In this document: positions 30,529 to 39,579 of the stretch, piece by piece
How the letters are laid out: each line of letters starts with the position of its first letter
Numbering within the stretch: position 1 is the stretch's first letter
Assembly: GCF_014205685.1 (NCBI RefSeq)
Contig: NZ_JACIIU010000001.1
Location: 1-64,000 of the forward strand
Length of the DNA: 64,000 nt
Direction: 5' to 3'
Source: Paenochrobactrum gallinarii
Lineage (GTDB): Bacteria > Pseudomonadota > Alphaproteobacteria > Rhizobiales > Rhizobiaceae
Program-made: the position numbers and the translations under genes
Notes under the pieces: generated by a model
The model's input: only the letters and a program-made list of their open reading frames with translations
The model's database searches: none
What the model was told of the DNA's origin: nothing

Positions 30529-31200
30529 ATGTCCAGACCACCATATGGTCGTAAATACCCTACCCGCACATATCGAAAACAGCTGAAATCAAAACGTCGC
30601 CGCCCGCTCATTCTCGACGCGCTTTTCGCTATCCTCATTTTAATCGCCATTGCTTTTCTCGTCAGCCGCATTCCGCAAACAACTGATGCAACACAAGAAT
30701 GGACAGGCATTGCCACCATCATTGATGGCGACACAATTACTCTGCAACAGCAGCGTTTGCGCCTGAAAGGCATCGATGCGCCGGAGATGAAGCAAAGCTG
30801 CCGGATTGATAACCAAAGGCAGGCTTGCGGGGTCAGCGCCAAGCAAGCGCTTCAGCAAAAAACGGCACGCCAGATCATTCATTGCACCAGCTCTGCACGT
30901 GACAAATATAAACGCTTTTTAGCAAACTGCTATCTCGGCCAAACCGACATCAATCAATGGCTCGTAGAAGAAGGCTATGCAGTTTCCTATTATGATTATC
31001 CTGCACAAGAGCGTGAAGCGCGCACAAATAAGCGCGGCATCTGGGCCGGCGAATTTGAACGCCCGCAAAACTGGCGCAAACGAACCACTGCGCAGCAAAA
31101 AGATAGATCGGATGAAACCTATTTCGATTTCAAGGATTTTATTCGTATAATCAAACAAGCCTATGATAGATTATTCAACAGTGGTGGAACTGATGAATAA
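30529..31200 (+). CDS. Membrane-anchored thermonuclease (SNase) family protein
   Basis: Staphylococcal-nuclease-fold protein of 223 residues. A basic N-terminus (RKQLKSKRRRP) is followed by one membrane helix (about 28-46), placing the nuclease domain in the periplasm. Active-site elements are present: IIDGDTITL, RLRLKGIDAPE with the Arg and Glu, and RDKYKRFLA with the second Arg. Two cysteines near residues 89 and 98 may form a disulfide. Its stop codon overlaps the next gene's start (ATGAATAA), so the two are coupled. The natural substrate is unknown. Confidence 0.88.
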   Translation: MSRPPYGRKYPTRTYRKQLKSKRRRPLILDALFAILILIAIAFLVSRIPQTTDATQEWTGIATIIDGDTITLQQQRLRLKGIDAPEMKQSCRIDNQRQACGVSAKQALQQKTARQIIHCTSSARDKYKRFLANCYLGQTDINQWLVEEGYAVSYYDYPAQEREARTNKRGIWAGEFERPQNWRKRTTAQQKDRSDETYFDFKDFIRIIKQAYDRLFNSGGTDE

Positions 31201-31843
31201 ACAAACGCAACAACAATTAATCACAACTCTATCGCATGAGATTGCGCAATGCCGCCTCTGTCATGACAATCCGCGCTACCCGCCCGCCATGGCGATGCCG
31301 CCCCGCCCTGTATGCACAGTTTCCGCCTCTGCCCCCATTGCAATTTGTGGACAGGCTCCGGGCATGCGTGTCTATAATACAGGTATCCCGTTCAACGACC
31401 CCTCCGGTGACCGCTTGCGCCAATGGCTGAATGTTAGCCGTGAAAGTTTTTACAATCCCGACCACTTTGCCATCATACCGATGGGATTTTGTTTTCCCGG
31501 CTATGATAAAAGTGGCGGTGATCTGCCACCACGCCGCGAATGTAAAGAGGTATGGCATGACCGTATTTTTCCGCTGATGCCACAGATCAAACTCGTAATT
31601 GTCATCGGCCAATATGCGCAAAGCTATCACTTAGGCAAAAGACGTCATAAATCACTGACCGAAACAGTGCTGCATTGGCGGGATTTCTTTGAAGCACCGG
31701 ACGAAAACGGACGCCGCATTCTGCCAATCCCCCATCCGTCATGGCGCAATAGCGGCTGGCTGAAACGCAATCCGTGGTTTGAGCAGGACCTATTACCTGA
31801 GTTGCAAAAACTAACCGCTGAACTTTTTCCAAATTTAGATTAA
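31193..31843 (+). CDS. Uracil-DNA glycosylase superfamily protein
   Basis: The 216-residue protein of the UDG superfamily probably acts in base excision repair. Motif A is GQAPGMRVYNTGIPFNDPSGD, motif B is HPSWRNSGW, and a CxxC-like pair (CRLCHDN) near the N-terminus recalls the family 4/5 style, although a full iron-sulfur ligand set is not evident. ATG 31193 was preferred over ATG 31163 because GTGGTGGA lies before it. Coupling to a nuclease gene suggests joint DNA metabolism, which is inference. Confidence 0.82.
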   Translation: MNKQTQQQLITTLSHEIAQCRLCHDNPRYPPAMAMPPRPVCTVSASAPIAICGQAPGMRVYNTGIPFNDPSGDRLRQWLNVSRESFYNPDHFAIIPMGFCFPGYDKSGGDLPPRRECKEVWHDRIFPLMPQIKLVIVIGQYAQSYHLGKRRHKSLTETVLHWRDFFEAPDENGRRILPIPHPSWRNSGWLKRNPWFEQDLLPELQKLTAELFPNLD

Positions 31844-31974
31844 AGTTCTATATAATTTAAGAATAGTAGAATTTATTTGCTGTTCTTTTTGCTTTATGCT
31901 CTCCATAAGAGTATCAAGTTTCAAAGAAACTGCACAAATGATAATATGGGTTCCATTTAAGGGAAATTGAGCGA

Positions 31975-32454
31975 ATGGACAGGCTTGACAGAAAAATTCT
32001 TCGTTTGCTGCAAGAAGATGCAACCCTTGCGGTTGCAGATGTTGCTAAAAAGGTCGGGTTGTCCACCACTCCTTGCTGGCGCCGTATCCAAAAGTTAGAA
32101 GAAGACGGCATCATCAAGCGCCGTGTTGCCATTCTTGATCCGGCAAAAATCAATGCCCGTGTGACTGTGTTTGTTTCCATCCGCACCAATTCGCACAGCA
32201 ATGAATGGCTGAAGCGCTTTTCAGAAGTGGTGCAGGAATTTCCGGAAGTGATCGAGTTTTACCGCATGAGCGGCGATATTGATTATCTCTTGCGCGTCGC
32301 CGTGCCGGATATTGCTGCCTATGACGCATTCTATAAGCGCCTCATCAACCGCATTGAAATTCGCGATGTTTCCTCCTCCTTCGCGATGGAGCAGATTAAA
32401 TATACCACCGAGCTACCGCTTGATTATATGGTTCTTGATAAAGAAACCTCCTGA
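31975..32454 (+). CDS. Lrp/AsnC family transcriptional regulator
   Basis: 159 residues with the standard layout: N-terminal helix-turn-helix (MDRLDRKILRLLQ, then VAKKVGLSTTPCWRRIQKLEEDGII) and a C-terminal ligand-binding RAM domain containing YRMSGDIDYLLRV. The STTPCWRR recognition helix is typical of the rhizobial Lrp-like group. The target is not apparent from neighbours. It ends at a terminator shared with convergent cobT. The 130 bp upstream are AT-rich and probably hold its own autoregulated promoter. Confidence 0.92.
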   Translation: MDRLDRKILRLLQEDATLAVADVAKKVGLSTTPCWRRIQKLEEDGIIKRRVAILDPAKINARVTVFVSIRTNSHSNEWLKRFSEVVQEFPEVIEFYRMSGDIDYLLRVAVPDIAAYDAFYKRLINRIEIRDVSSSFAMEQIKYTTELPLDYMVLDKETS

Positions 32455-32464
32455 TCAGATCATT

Positions 32465-32497
32465 AAAAAAACCGGCTGAAATCTCAGCCGGTTTTTT
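32465..32497. terminator. Bidirectional terminator between the lrp-like gene and cobT
   Basis: Stem aaaaaaccggctga (32465-32478) pairs with tcagccggtttttt (32484-32497) over 14 bp with a 5-nt loop. Flanking A6 and T6 allow termination on both strands between convergent genes. Confidence 0.9.
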
Positions 32498-32519
32498 CAT
32501 TGTAATTAGGAAATTACTA

Positions 32520-33539
32520 TTAATTTGAACTAGTTACGCCAGCTTGTTCAAATGTTGCCATACCTGCATGGGTAAGAGCTGCGGCTTTCACGATACCGGC
32601 AGCCAAAGCAGCACCAGTGCCTTCACCAAGGCGCATTTCCATTTCCAGCAATGGCTTTTTGCCCAGTTTTTCAAGCATACGGCGATGACCCGGCTCAGCA
32701 GAAACATGACCGAACATGCAATGATCAATCGCTGAAGCATCAAGCGCATGCAAAATTGCTGCGGCAGAGCTTGCAACAAAACCATCAATGATAACCGGAA
32801 TTTTTTCCATGCGTGCAGCCAGAATCGCTCCGGCCATTGCTGCAATTTCACGGCCGCCCAAGCGACGCAACACTTCCAGCGGGTCCTTCAGATGATCCTG
32901 ATGCAGTGCGATGGCCTTATTGATAGCGGCCAGTTTGCGATCCATTAATTCACCGGTTGAGCCGGTGCCAGGACCTGCCCAATCTTCAGCCGTCCCGCCA
33001 TAAAGGGCGCAGGCAATGGCAGCTGCAATGGTGGTGTTACCAATGCCCATTTCACCGATGCACAAAAGATCGGTGCCGCCGGCAATCGATTCCATGCCGA
33101 AGGCCATAGTTGCAGCACAGCTTCGCTCATCCATGGCAGCATCGACCGTGATGTCAGCTGTTGGATATTCCAGCGCCAGATCGAAAACCTTGAGCCCCAG
33201 ATCATAAGCAATGCAAATCTGGTTGATAGCAGCACCACCAGCGGCAAAGTTTTCCACCATCTGCGCGGTGACACTTGCCGGATAAGGGGTGATATTTTGC
33301 GCAGTCACACCATGATTACCGGCAAAAACCGCAACCAATGGACGGGTAACCTGCGGCTTGCCCAAACCGCTCCATCTGGCAAGCCATTCCACCAGCTCTT
33401 CCATACGGCCCAGCGAACCGGCAGGCTTGGTAAGTTGTGCTTCGCGCGCTTTGACCTGCGCAACCGCATCTTCATCAGGCCCCGGCAGGTTACGGATCAG
33501 CTCACGAAAATCATCAAAAGGCAGGCCGCTTGTGCTCAT
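32520..33539 (-). CDS. cobT: Nicotinate-nucleotide-dimethylbenzimidazole phosphoribosyltransferase
   Basis: Activates dimethylbenzimidazole to alpha-ribazole phosphate for the cobalamin lower loop. The 339 residues are the normal length. Family blocks include TKPAGSLGRMEEL near 38-50, VFAGNHGVTAQNITPYP, GEMGIGNTTIAAAI and GHVSAEPGHRRML; the catalytic Glu is in RLGEGTGAALA near the C-terminus. It is divergent from cobS with 144 bp between them, and uses the BluB product made from 29716-30339. Confidence 0.95.
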   Translation of the reverse strand: MSTSGLPFDDFRELIRNLPGPDEDAVAQVKAREAQLTKPAGSLGRMEELVEWLARWSGLGKPQVTRPLVAVFAGNHGVTAQNITPYPASVTAQMVENFAAGGAAINQICIAYDLGLKVFDLALEYPTADITVDAAMDERSCAATMAFGMESIAGGTDLLCIGEMGIGNTTIAAAIACALYGGTAEDWAGPGTGSTGELMDRKLAAINKAIALHQDHLKDPLEVLRRLGGREIAAMAGAILAARMEKIPVIIDGFVASSAAAILHALDASAIDHCMFGHVSAEPGHRRMLEKLGKKPLLEMEMRLGEGTGAALAAGIVKAAALTHAGMATFEQAGVTSSN

Positions 33540-33683
33540 AATCTTTCAGTCCAGTCGCTCTTGGGAAATAAACAGGATGGATGTAATTTTATTGTTGATC
33601 TCCTATAAGCCTTTGAAGCCGATTTTCAAACGGCCTATAGAGGGAAAGTGACTATTCGTCCTGAAAATGACCGGAGAAGCTGC

Positions 33684-34466
33684 GTGACAAAAAAAACGAT
33701 CAGCCGTTCTATCGTCCATACACTCGGCTTTTTAAGCCGCCTGCCATTGCCGGCGCATTGGTATGGCGGATCGGACGAATCATTGCAGGATCACGCTTAT
33801 GCGTTTCCTCTTGCCGGTGCGGTGCTGGGCGCAATCGGTGCATTGAGCTTAATCATTGCCAGCCAGCTGGGCTTACCGCCAATGGGCGCTGCACTCATCA
33901 CTTTTCTAACCTTGGCCTTCATCACCGGTGCTTTGCATGAAGATGGCCTCGGCGACACAGCGGATGGCTTCTTTGGCGGCTCAACACAGACGCGCCGGTT
34001 GGAAATCATGAAAGATTCCCATATCGGCACTTTTGCCGCCATCACACTCATCGGCACGATTTGGCTTAAAACCATCTTTTTGGCAACCATCATTGAAAAA
34101 TCTGGGGCGCAATCAGCTGCTCTGGCAATCATCGCCATTGAAGCTGCCAGCCGCGCAGCCATGATGAGCCTCTGGTATAAACTTCCCTCAGCGCGCTCCG
34201 GCGGCTTATCGGACAAGATCGGCGCTCCCTCGCTGGAGGCCACCCAAACAGCCCTCATTATCGGGGTCGGAATTTTGGGCATAGGCTTCACAATAATTGC
34301 CAGTGTGGCGACATTTCTCTTTGCTTTGCTGGTGGCGCTCCTCATTCTTTGGGGCTTTGCCAATTTAAGCCTTGCCAAAATTGGCGGACAAACCGGCGAT
34401 GTGCTTGGCGCTGCCCAGCAAATAACCGTCTTATCGCTATTATTGGCACTTGTTATTAGCCTCTGA
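33684..34466 (+). CDS. cobS: Adenosylcobinamide-GDP ribazoletransferase
   Basis: Membrane enzyme joining adenosylcobinamide-GDP to alpha-ribazole, the last ring-assembly step of cobalamin (also called CobV). It is a polytopic hydrophobic protein with LGFLSRLPLP at the N-terminus and the metal-binding HEDGLGDTADGFFGG near residue 85. GTG 33684 follows GGAGAA by 6 bp and gives the same distance to LGFLSRLPLP as I recall for Brucella CobS. The frame is open to a GTG at 33648. No B12 riboswitch was found between cobT and cobS. Confidence 0.93.
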   Translation: MTKKTISRSIVHTLGFLSRLPLPAHWYGGSDESLQDHAYAFPLAGAVLGAIGALSLIIASQLGLPPMGAALITFLTLAFITGALHEDGLGDTADGFFGGSTQTRRLEIMKDSHIGTFAAITLIGTIWLKTIFLATIIEKSGAQSAALAIIAIEAASRAAMMSLWYKLPSARSGGLSDKIGAPSLEATQTALIIGVGILGIGFTIIASVATFLFALLVALLILWGFANLSLAKIGGQTGDVLGAAQQITVLSLLLALVISL

Positions 34467-34484
34467 AATGCGCATCTTTTTCAT

Positions 34485-34703
34485 ATGGAAACAACGCACA
34501 CAAATCAGGAGCAAACCATTTCATCGCCCCCATCGCCATGCGTGTTGGTTTGCAATATAGATATTCACACTGGCCTGTGTCTGGGATGTGCCCGCACATT
34601 GGACGAAATTGCACGCTGGTCAACAATGAGTGCAACCCATAAAGAAGAAGTACTGGCGCTCTTACCGGCACGCCACAGACAGTTACAGGCAAAAGATATC
34701 TGA
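34485..34703 (+). CDS. DUF1289 family protein
   Basis: 72-residue small protein with four cysteines in the DUF1289 pattern PCVLVCNID...GLCLGCARTLDEIARW, probably a small metal-binding or redox module of unknown role. It lies 18 bp after cobS, and its stop overlaps the start of the following protease gene by 1 bp. This cobS-DUF1289-protease order may be an operon; a functional link to cobalamin is not implied. Confidence 0.88.
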   Translation: METTHTNQEQTISSPPSPCVLVCNIDIHTGLCLGCARTLDEIARWSTMSATHKEEVLALLPARHRQLQAKDI

Positions 34704-35407
34704 TGGGTCGTTTACTCTGGATTATTATCGCAGCCATTGCAGTGGTGACATTGCTGCTTGTTTCCAATCATGAAAGCGGCATGACCGCAGGCTATGACAA
34801 TGATGCCTTTGCCCGCGCTGCCTATATGGGCATCTGGGGCATAGTACTGGCTGCCGGTTTGCTTGGTTCCGGCATCAGTCTTGTCGATTCCGTACGGCAA
34901 TTGATGATCTGGGCAGTGATCATTCTGGCACTGGTCGCCGGTTATCAATACCGCTATGAATTGCAGGATATCGGCAGCCGCGTCACGGCAGGGCTTATTC
35001 CGGCAAGCGCTATTTCCAGCCTGTCCGATGATGGCACTTTGACCGTGACTTTAACAAAATCCTCAGGTGGTCATTTTGAAGTTAACGGCAAGGTAAACGG
35101 AAAATACGTTCATTTTCTGATAGATACGGGCGCATCTTCAATCGTTTTATCATATGAAGACGCACAAAAAATCGGCATCAACACCGACGATCTCAATTTC
35201 ACAGCACCAATTATGACCGCCAATGGCACATCAAAGGCCGCACATGCGCGCCTTGATACATTGCAGATCGGCGATATCAGGCGCGAGAATGTGCATGCCC
35301 TTGTCACCCAACCCGAGATGATGCGCGGCAGCTTGCTTGGCATGAGTTTTTTAGAAACCTTGCACGGCTTCAATGTGCGTGGCGACAGGCTTATTCTGCT
35401 GGATTAA
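34703..35407 (+). CDS. Retroviral-type (clan AA) aspartic protease, TIGR02281 family, membrane-anchored
   Basis: 234 residues. The N-terminal half is membrane-embedded: three hydrophobic helices at about 3-20, 42-62 and 66-82. The C-terminal half carries a single aspartic-protease motif LIDTGAS with Asp141, then a flap region and GMSFLETLHGF. One DTG per chain means it must dimerise, as in retroviral proteases. The protease domain is predicted to face the periplasm. It overlaps DUF1289 by 1 bp and the convergent dusA 3' end by 17 bp. The substrate is unknown. Confidence 0.88.
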   Translation: MGRLLWIIIAAIAVVTLLLVSNHESGMTAGYDNDAFARAAYMGIWGIVLAAGLLGSGISLVDSVRQLMIWAVIILALVAGYQYRYELQDIGSRVTAGLIPASAISSLSDDGTLTVTLTKSSGGHFEVNGKVNGKYVHFLIDTGASSIVLSYEDAQKIGINTDDLNFTAPIMTANGTSKAAHARLDTLQIGDIRRENVHALVTQPEMMRGSLLGMSFLETLHGFNVRGDRLILLD

Positions 35408-36500
35408 GAGCACCAAAATCGCGCTCATACGCCTCGGCTTCTTCACGCGCTACGACAATCACCTGATAGGCGGCGCGCAGCACATCGCTGGTTGCACCGG
35501 CCTTGGGTGCTTCAACGGATAATATCTGGCGGAAACGGCGCGCACTCGGCTGCCCGGCAAAAAGCCCGACCATATGACGTGTTACCTGATTGAGCTTACC
35601 GCCGGTCGCGATATGGCGGTCGCAATAATCACACATGGCATCAATGAGTTCTGCGTCGCTTACCGGCTCATGCGCATCGCCATAAAGCAGTGCATCAGCT
35701 TCTCTCAGCAAAAGCGGATTGTGATAGGCCGAACGACCAATCATCACCCCGTCAACTGATTGCAGATGCTCTAAGCCTTCCTGCAAATTATTGATGCCGC
35801 CATTAATGCCGATAAACTGCGCGCCATATTGCTGCTTCAAACGATAGACACGCTCATAATCCAATGGCGGAATATCGCGGTTTTCTTTAGGTGACAGGCC
35901 TTGCAACCAGGCTTTACGCGCATGCACCCACAAAGCATCCACGCCCTCACCGATTGTCAACCGCGCCAGCTCACCAAGCGCTGTTTCCGTGTCCTGCTCG
36001 TCCACACCAATGCGGCACTTGACTGTCACAGGGATAGAAACCGCCTGCTTCATTGCCGCGACGCAAGCCGCTACGACATCCGGCGTTTGCATCAGGCAAG
36101 CGCCAAATGTGCCGGACTGCACACGATCAGACGGGCAACCAACATTAAGATTAATCTCGTCATAGCCAAAATCCGCACCGATTTTGGCAGCTTCGGCGAG
36201 CTTTTTCGGATCAGAACCACCAAGCTGCAAAGCAACCGGATGCTGTGTGTCATCAAAGCCCAGCAAAAAATCACGACGCCCGTGAATAGCGGCATCAGCC
36301 ACCACCATTTCAGTATAAAGCAATGTGTTTTTAGTCAGGATGCGATGAAAAAAACGACAATGTCTGTCAGTCCAATCCAGCATCGGCGCGATCGACAGGC
36401 GCGGCCAGTTTTGCGGCCGGTTCTGCGACGCTGATACTGATTGAGCCTGATATAATTGCGCTGTTGACGACAAAGTTTTCTCCGGCAGTCTGATCTGCAT
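35391..36500 (-). CDS. dusA: tRNA-dihydrouridine synthase A
   Basis: FMN enzyme reducing uridine to dihydrouridine in the tRNA D-loop (positions 20/20a in E. coli). Blocks seen: SIAPMLDWTDRHCRFFHR, LLYTEMVV, INLNVGCPSDRV with the catalytic Cys, WVHARKAWLQGLSPKENR (DusA-specific) and VMIGRSAYHNP. ATG 36500 was chosen because the longer frame to 36542 would start inside the upstream terminator hairpin. TATAAT lies only 7 bp before ATG 36500 and no ribosome site is present, so the mRNA may be leaderless. The 3' end overlaps the protease gene by 17 bp. Confidence 0.92.
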   Translation of the reverse strand: MQIRLPEKTLSSTAQLYQAQSVSASQNRPQNWPRLSIAPMLDWTDRHCRFFHRILTKNTLLYTEMVVADAAIHGRRDFLLGFDDTQHPVALQLGGSDPKKLAEAAKIGADFGYDEINLNVGCPSDRVQSGTFGACLMQTPDVVAACVAAMKQAVSIPVTVKCRIGVDEQDTETALGELARLTIGEGVDALWVHARKAWLQGLSPKENRDIPPLDYERVYRLKQQYGAQFIGINGGINNLQEGLEHLQSVDGVMIGRSAYHNPLLLREADALLYGDAHEPVSDAELIDAMCDYCDRHIATGGKLNQVTRHMVGLFAGQPSARRFRQILSVEAPKAGATSDVLRAAYQVIVVAREEAEAYERDFGALNPAE

Positions 36501-36518
36501 GTAGATTATAAGAACAAA

Positions 36519-36555
36519 AAATAACTGCCCGCTCATACACATTATAAGCGGGCAG
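36519..36555 (-). terminator. Intrinsic terminator between phnM and dusA
   Basis: A 9-bp perfect stem (ctgcccgct 36525-36533 with agcgggcag 36547-36555) has a 13-nt loop, and a T-rich tail on the minus strand. It ends the phnM transcript about 75 bp after the stop and separates it from dusA. Confidence 0.75.
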
Positions 36556-36629
36556 CAAAAGAAATAAAATTTAAACGCTGTTTTGCAACCGCATTATCCG
36601 AACGCAAAAGGCTAAAGTTTTAAGCGGAT

Positions 36630-37766
36630 TCAAATCACCCGCGAACCTTCGCGCCAAACCGTGCGGATAATCGGAATATTATCCACCAGCTTCACCCGCA
36701 CAAGATCGGCACGTTTGCCAAGTTTAATCTCACCGCGATCCGTCAAGCCCACCTTCTGCGCCGGGTTATAGCTGATCATGCGCATAGCTTCCGGCAAGGA
36801 TACATTCGGCACATCAAGGGTCAGATGAAAAGCCGATTGCATCAGGCTTGAAGGAATATAATCGGATGAAATAATATCCAGATTGCGGGTGCTGGCCAAA
36901 TCCCGTGCCGCCACATTGCCGGAATGTGAACCACCGCGCACAATATTCGGCGCGCCCATCAACACAGACAGGCCAGCTTTTTTAGAAGCTTCTGCCGCCA
37001 CATGGGTAGTCGGGAATTCCGCAATACGAATACCCTGCTCCACCGCTTCTTCCACATGGGCAAGCGTTGCATCATCATGACTTGCCAAAATGATATTGCG
37101 CTCACGGCAGAGTGCCGAAAGCGCTTTGCGGTTTTTATCCGAATTACGCTTGGAATCATCCATCCGCTTATTGCAATAACGGCGAAACTCTTCTTCGCTC
37201 GTTTTCAGCTTACGCATATAATAGACCTTATAGGTCTCCACATCCACAAATTGACGCTGACCAGGGGCATGATCCATCAGCGAGGCAAGGCGCACCAGCG
37301 GCTCATTGTCGAAATAATGAAACGCATCCAAGCAATCATCAGCGGAAACTTCACAGCGCAAATGCAAAAAATGATCTGCGCGCAAACGCTCGTCTTGCAC
37401 GCCTTGCTTGATCGCTTGCGCCAGTTTGCGCATATCCGCAATGCCGATTTCTGTTTCCGCATCAAGCCCGACGCGCAACGCATCAAAAACCGTGGTAATG
37501 CCCGAAGAAGCAATCTGCGCATCATGCGCCTGTACGGCAGCAATCGGGTTCCAGCGCACTTTCGGGCGCGGTGCATAATGGCCTTCCAGATGGTCGGTAT
37601 GAAGCTCCACCAGCCCGGGCGTGATATAATCCCCCGCCATATCTTCACCAACAGCACTGCCATTGCTGGAAATATCTGTAATCACCCCATTTCGAAACTG
37701 TACAGATCCCGACACAATTTCATCAGCCAATATAAGCCGGGCATTTTTTAATACAGTTTCCGTCAT
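36630..37766 (-). CDS. phnM: Alpha-D-ribose 1-methylphosphonate 5-triphosphate diphosphatase
   Basis: Amidohydrolase of the C-P lyase pathway that removes diphosphate from ribose methylphosphonate triphosphate. Metal ligands are seen in TPGLVELHTDHLEGH near residues 50-64, with later IILASHDDATLAHV and EFPTTHVAAEA. ATG 37766 is preferred over a TTG 9 bp upstream. It is followed by DUF1045 on its 5' side, but none of the C-P lyase core genes phnG-L is nearby, so the gene is an orphan here. Confidence 0.93.
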   Translation of the reverse strand: MTETVLKNARLILADEIVSGSVQFRNGVITDISSNGSAVGEDMAGDYITPGLVELHTDHLEGHYAPRPKVRWNPIAAVQAHDAQIASSGITTVFDALRVGLDAETEIGIADMRKLAQAIKQGVQDERLRADHFLHLRCEVSADDCLDAFHYFDNEPLVRLASLMDHAPGQRQFVDVETYKVYYMRKLKTSEEEFRRYCNKRMDDSKRNSDKNRKALSALCRERNIILASHDDATLAHVEEAVEQGIRIAEFPTTHVAAEASKKAGLSVLMGAPNIVRGGSHSGNVAARDLASTRNLDIISSDYIPSSLMQSAFHLTLDVPNVSLPEAMRMISYNPAQKVGLTDRGEIKLGKRADLVRVKLVDNIPIIRTVWREGSRVI

Positions 37767-37806
37767 CCTATCCAATCCTGCTCAATAACCAACCATTGCC
37801 ATTAGC

Positions 37807-38526
37807 CTATCTCTGGCCAGCTAAAGGCGCCGAAACCTTCACTTTTGCCAATGGGTGCAAAGAATGCACTTCAAATGGCGCACCCGGCTCCGGTTCGACA
37901 AACAAAGCCAGATTATTAATCTCGACACTATCGGTTAAAACCGGCGCGAAGAAATTGTCTAAAATACCGGCAATTTTTGGCCTGTCCTGCTCTTCGATTT
38001 TATCCGTCAGCGTCATATGAAACCGGAATTCGTCGAATACGTAAGGATAGCCCCATTGTTGCAGATTGCGCAACTGAGCCGGTGCAAGTGATTGCGGGTT
38101 TCTGCGGGCAAAATCCTGCTCGCTTAAAGGTGCGCGAAACTTATCCAAAGCGGTCACTGTATCATTTGCCAGCTGTTGCAAGGCCGGAACCGGTTCTTTC
38201 AGCATTAAAGCGAAACAGGAGCTGATTGAGGTAATCTTCAACCGCGGCAATGTAACCGGCGCAAGCGAAGATGCAAAATGCATCAATGCGCGCAATAAAT
38301 CATCTTCCTTATAATCTGGTGCCAGGTAAAACGGTGCTTTGATTGTCGCATGAAAACCATAACGACGCGCTGAAACGGTCATCTTATCCAGCTCTTCAAC
38401 CGACAGGCCGCTGATGGCCGGACGGCGCACCGCCTCGCCGGTAAATGCATTTCGCCCCAGCCAGTTATTGGCAATTTTCAGCAAAGCATCAGTCGAGGAA
38501 GGTGTAAAATAAATAGCGTAGCGCAT
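37807..38526 (-). CDS. DUF1045 phosphonate-associated protein (2H phosphoesterase-like)
   Basis: 239-residue protein of the family that accompanies phosphonate operons (TIGR03223). Two HxT motifs, H59-x-T61 (FHATIKAP) and H170-x-T172 (FHMTLTDK), give the two-histidine phosphoesterase signature. The spacing and length fit the family. It is transcribed just upstream of phnM with a 40-bp gap, probably one transcript. The substrate is likely a cyclic phosphate intermediate of phosphonate breakdown; that is inference from family and context. Confidence 0.88.
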   Translation of the reverse strand: MRYAIYFTPSSTDALLKIANNWLGRNAFTGEAVRRPAISGLSVEELDKMTVSARRYGFHATIKAPFYLAPDYKEDDLLRALMHFASSLAPVTLPRLKITSISSCFALMLKEPVPALQQLANDTVTALDKFRAPLSEQDFARRNPQSLAPAQLRNLQQWGYPYVFDEFRFHMTLTDKIEEQDRPKIAGILDNFFAPVLTDSVEINNLALFVEPEPGAPFEVHSLHPLAKVKVSAPLAGQR

Positions 38527-38661
38527 AATGATTCCTTTTCTGAACGATGCCTTTAAACATAAAATAAGACAGGCTGACGAAGGTGACAGACGATTAATAA
38601 TCGCCTATAGGCTTATCCAAAATTATAATCGGGAAAACTACATATACAAAAGGGTAGCATT

Positions 38662-39579
38662 ATGCACGGCTTTGCCTCTGTCGGTGAATGTATGATCGAA
38701 CTTTCCGGCCAGAACGACACGCAATGGCATATGGGATTTGCCGGCGATACGTTAAATACGGCCTGGTATGTTCGCGCATTGATGCAACCTGATTTTGCCG
38801 TTGATTATGTTACCGCCTTTGGCGACGATGCCTTTTCCAATCAGCAAATGGCTTTTCTCAATGAAAATGGCATTGCAACCGACAAAAGCCCGATCATCAA
38901 AGGTGCCCGCCCCGGTCTTTATGCCATCACACTGACCGGAGCCGAGCGTTCTTTTACCTATTGGCGCAATGATTCTGCTGCCCGTCGTCTGGCTGAAAAT
39001 CCGGCACATTTGCTAAAAAGCCTTAAAAACCGGAAAATGATCTATTTCTCCGGCATCACTTTGGCCATTATTTTGCCTGAACACCGCCAATCCTTCCTTG
39101 AGGTCATCAATCAATGCCGCGCTGAGGGTGCGCAAATTGCTTTTGATCCTAATTTCCGCTCTGCTCTGTGGCCGGATCATAATCTTGCCCGCGAATTAAT
39201 CACGCAAGCAATGCGTAGCAGTGATATTGCTCTGCCGACATTGCCGGATGAACAGGCACTTTTCGGTGATGCGGATGGTCAGGCTTGTGCTGCGCGCCTC
39301 ACAGCTCTTGGTGTTAAGGAAATCGTTGTTAAAGACGGCACGGATCCGGCAATTGTGCAGTTTGAAGGCAAACAAGTGCTGGTGCCATCCGTCAAAGCCA
39401 ATGCAATTGACACAACCGGCGCAGGTGACAGCTTCAATGGCGGCTATCTGGCAGCCCGTTTGAACGGCATTGCTCCGGCAGAAGCGGCATCACAGGCACA
39501 TAAAGTCGCAGCCCACGTTGTGGAATGTCGTGGCGCACTGATGCCAATGCAGACAGCTCACGATTTATTTATGAGATAA
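38662..39579 (+). CDS. kdgK: 2-dehydro-3-deoxygluconokinase (PfkB family)
   Basis: Phosphorylates KDG in the hexuronate/gluconate branch that feeds the Entner-Doudoroff aldolase. The 305-residue PfkB sugar kinase starts FASVGECMIELSG and has GFAGDTLNTAWYVRAL near residue 30, DPNFRSALWP, and the catalytic DTTGAGDSFNGGYLAARL near 254. Substrate assignment rests on overall resemblance to KdgK over other PfkB kinases. It is a single gene, divergent from the DUF1045-phnM unit. Confidence 0.87.
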   Translation: MHGFASVGECMIELSGQNDTQWHMGFAGDTLNTAWYVRALMQPDFAVDYVTAFGDDAFSNQQMAFLNENGIATDKSPIIKGARPGLYAITLTGAERSFTYWRNDSAARRLAENPAHLLKSLKNRKMIYFSGITLAIILPEHRQSFLEVINQCRAEGAQIAFDPNFRSALWPDHNLARELITQAMRSSDIALPTLPDEQALFGDADGQACAARLTALGVKEIVVKDGTDPAIVQFEGKQVLVPSVKANAIDTTGAGDSFNGGYLAARLNGIAPAEAASQAHKVAAHVVECRGALMPMQTAHDLFMR

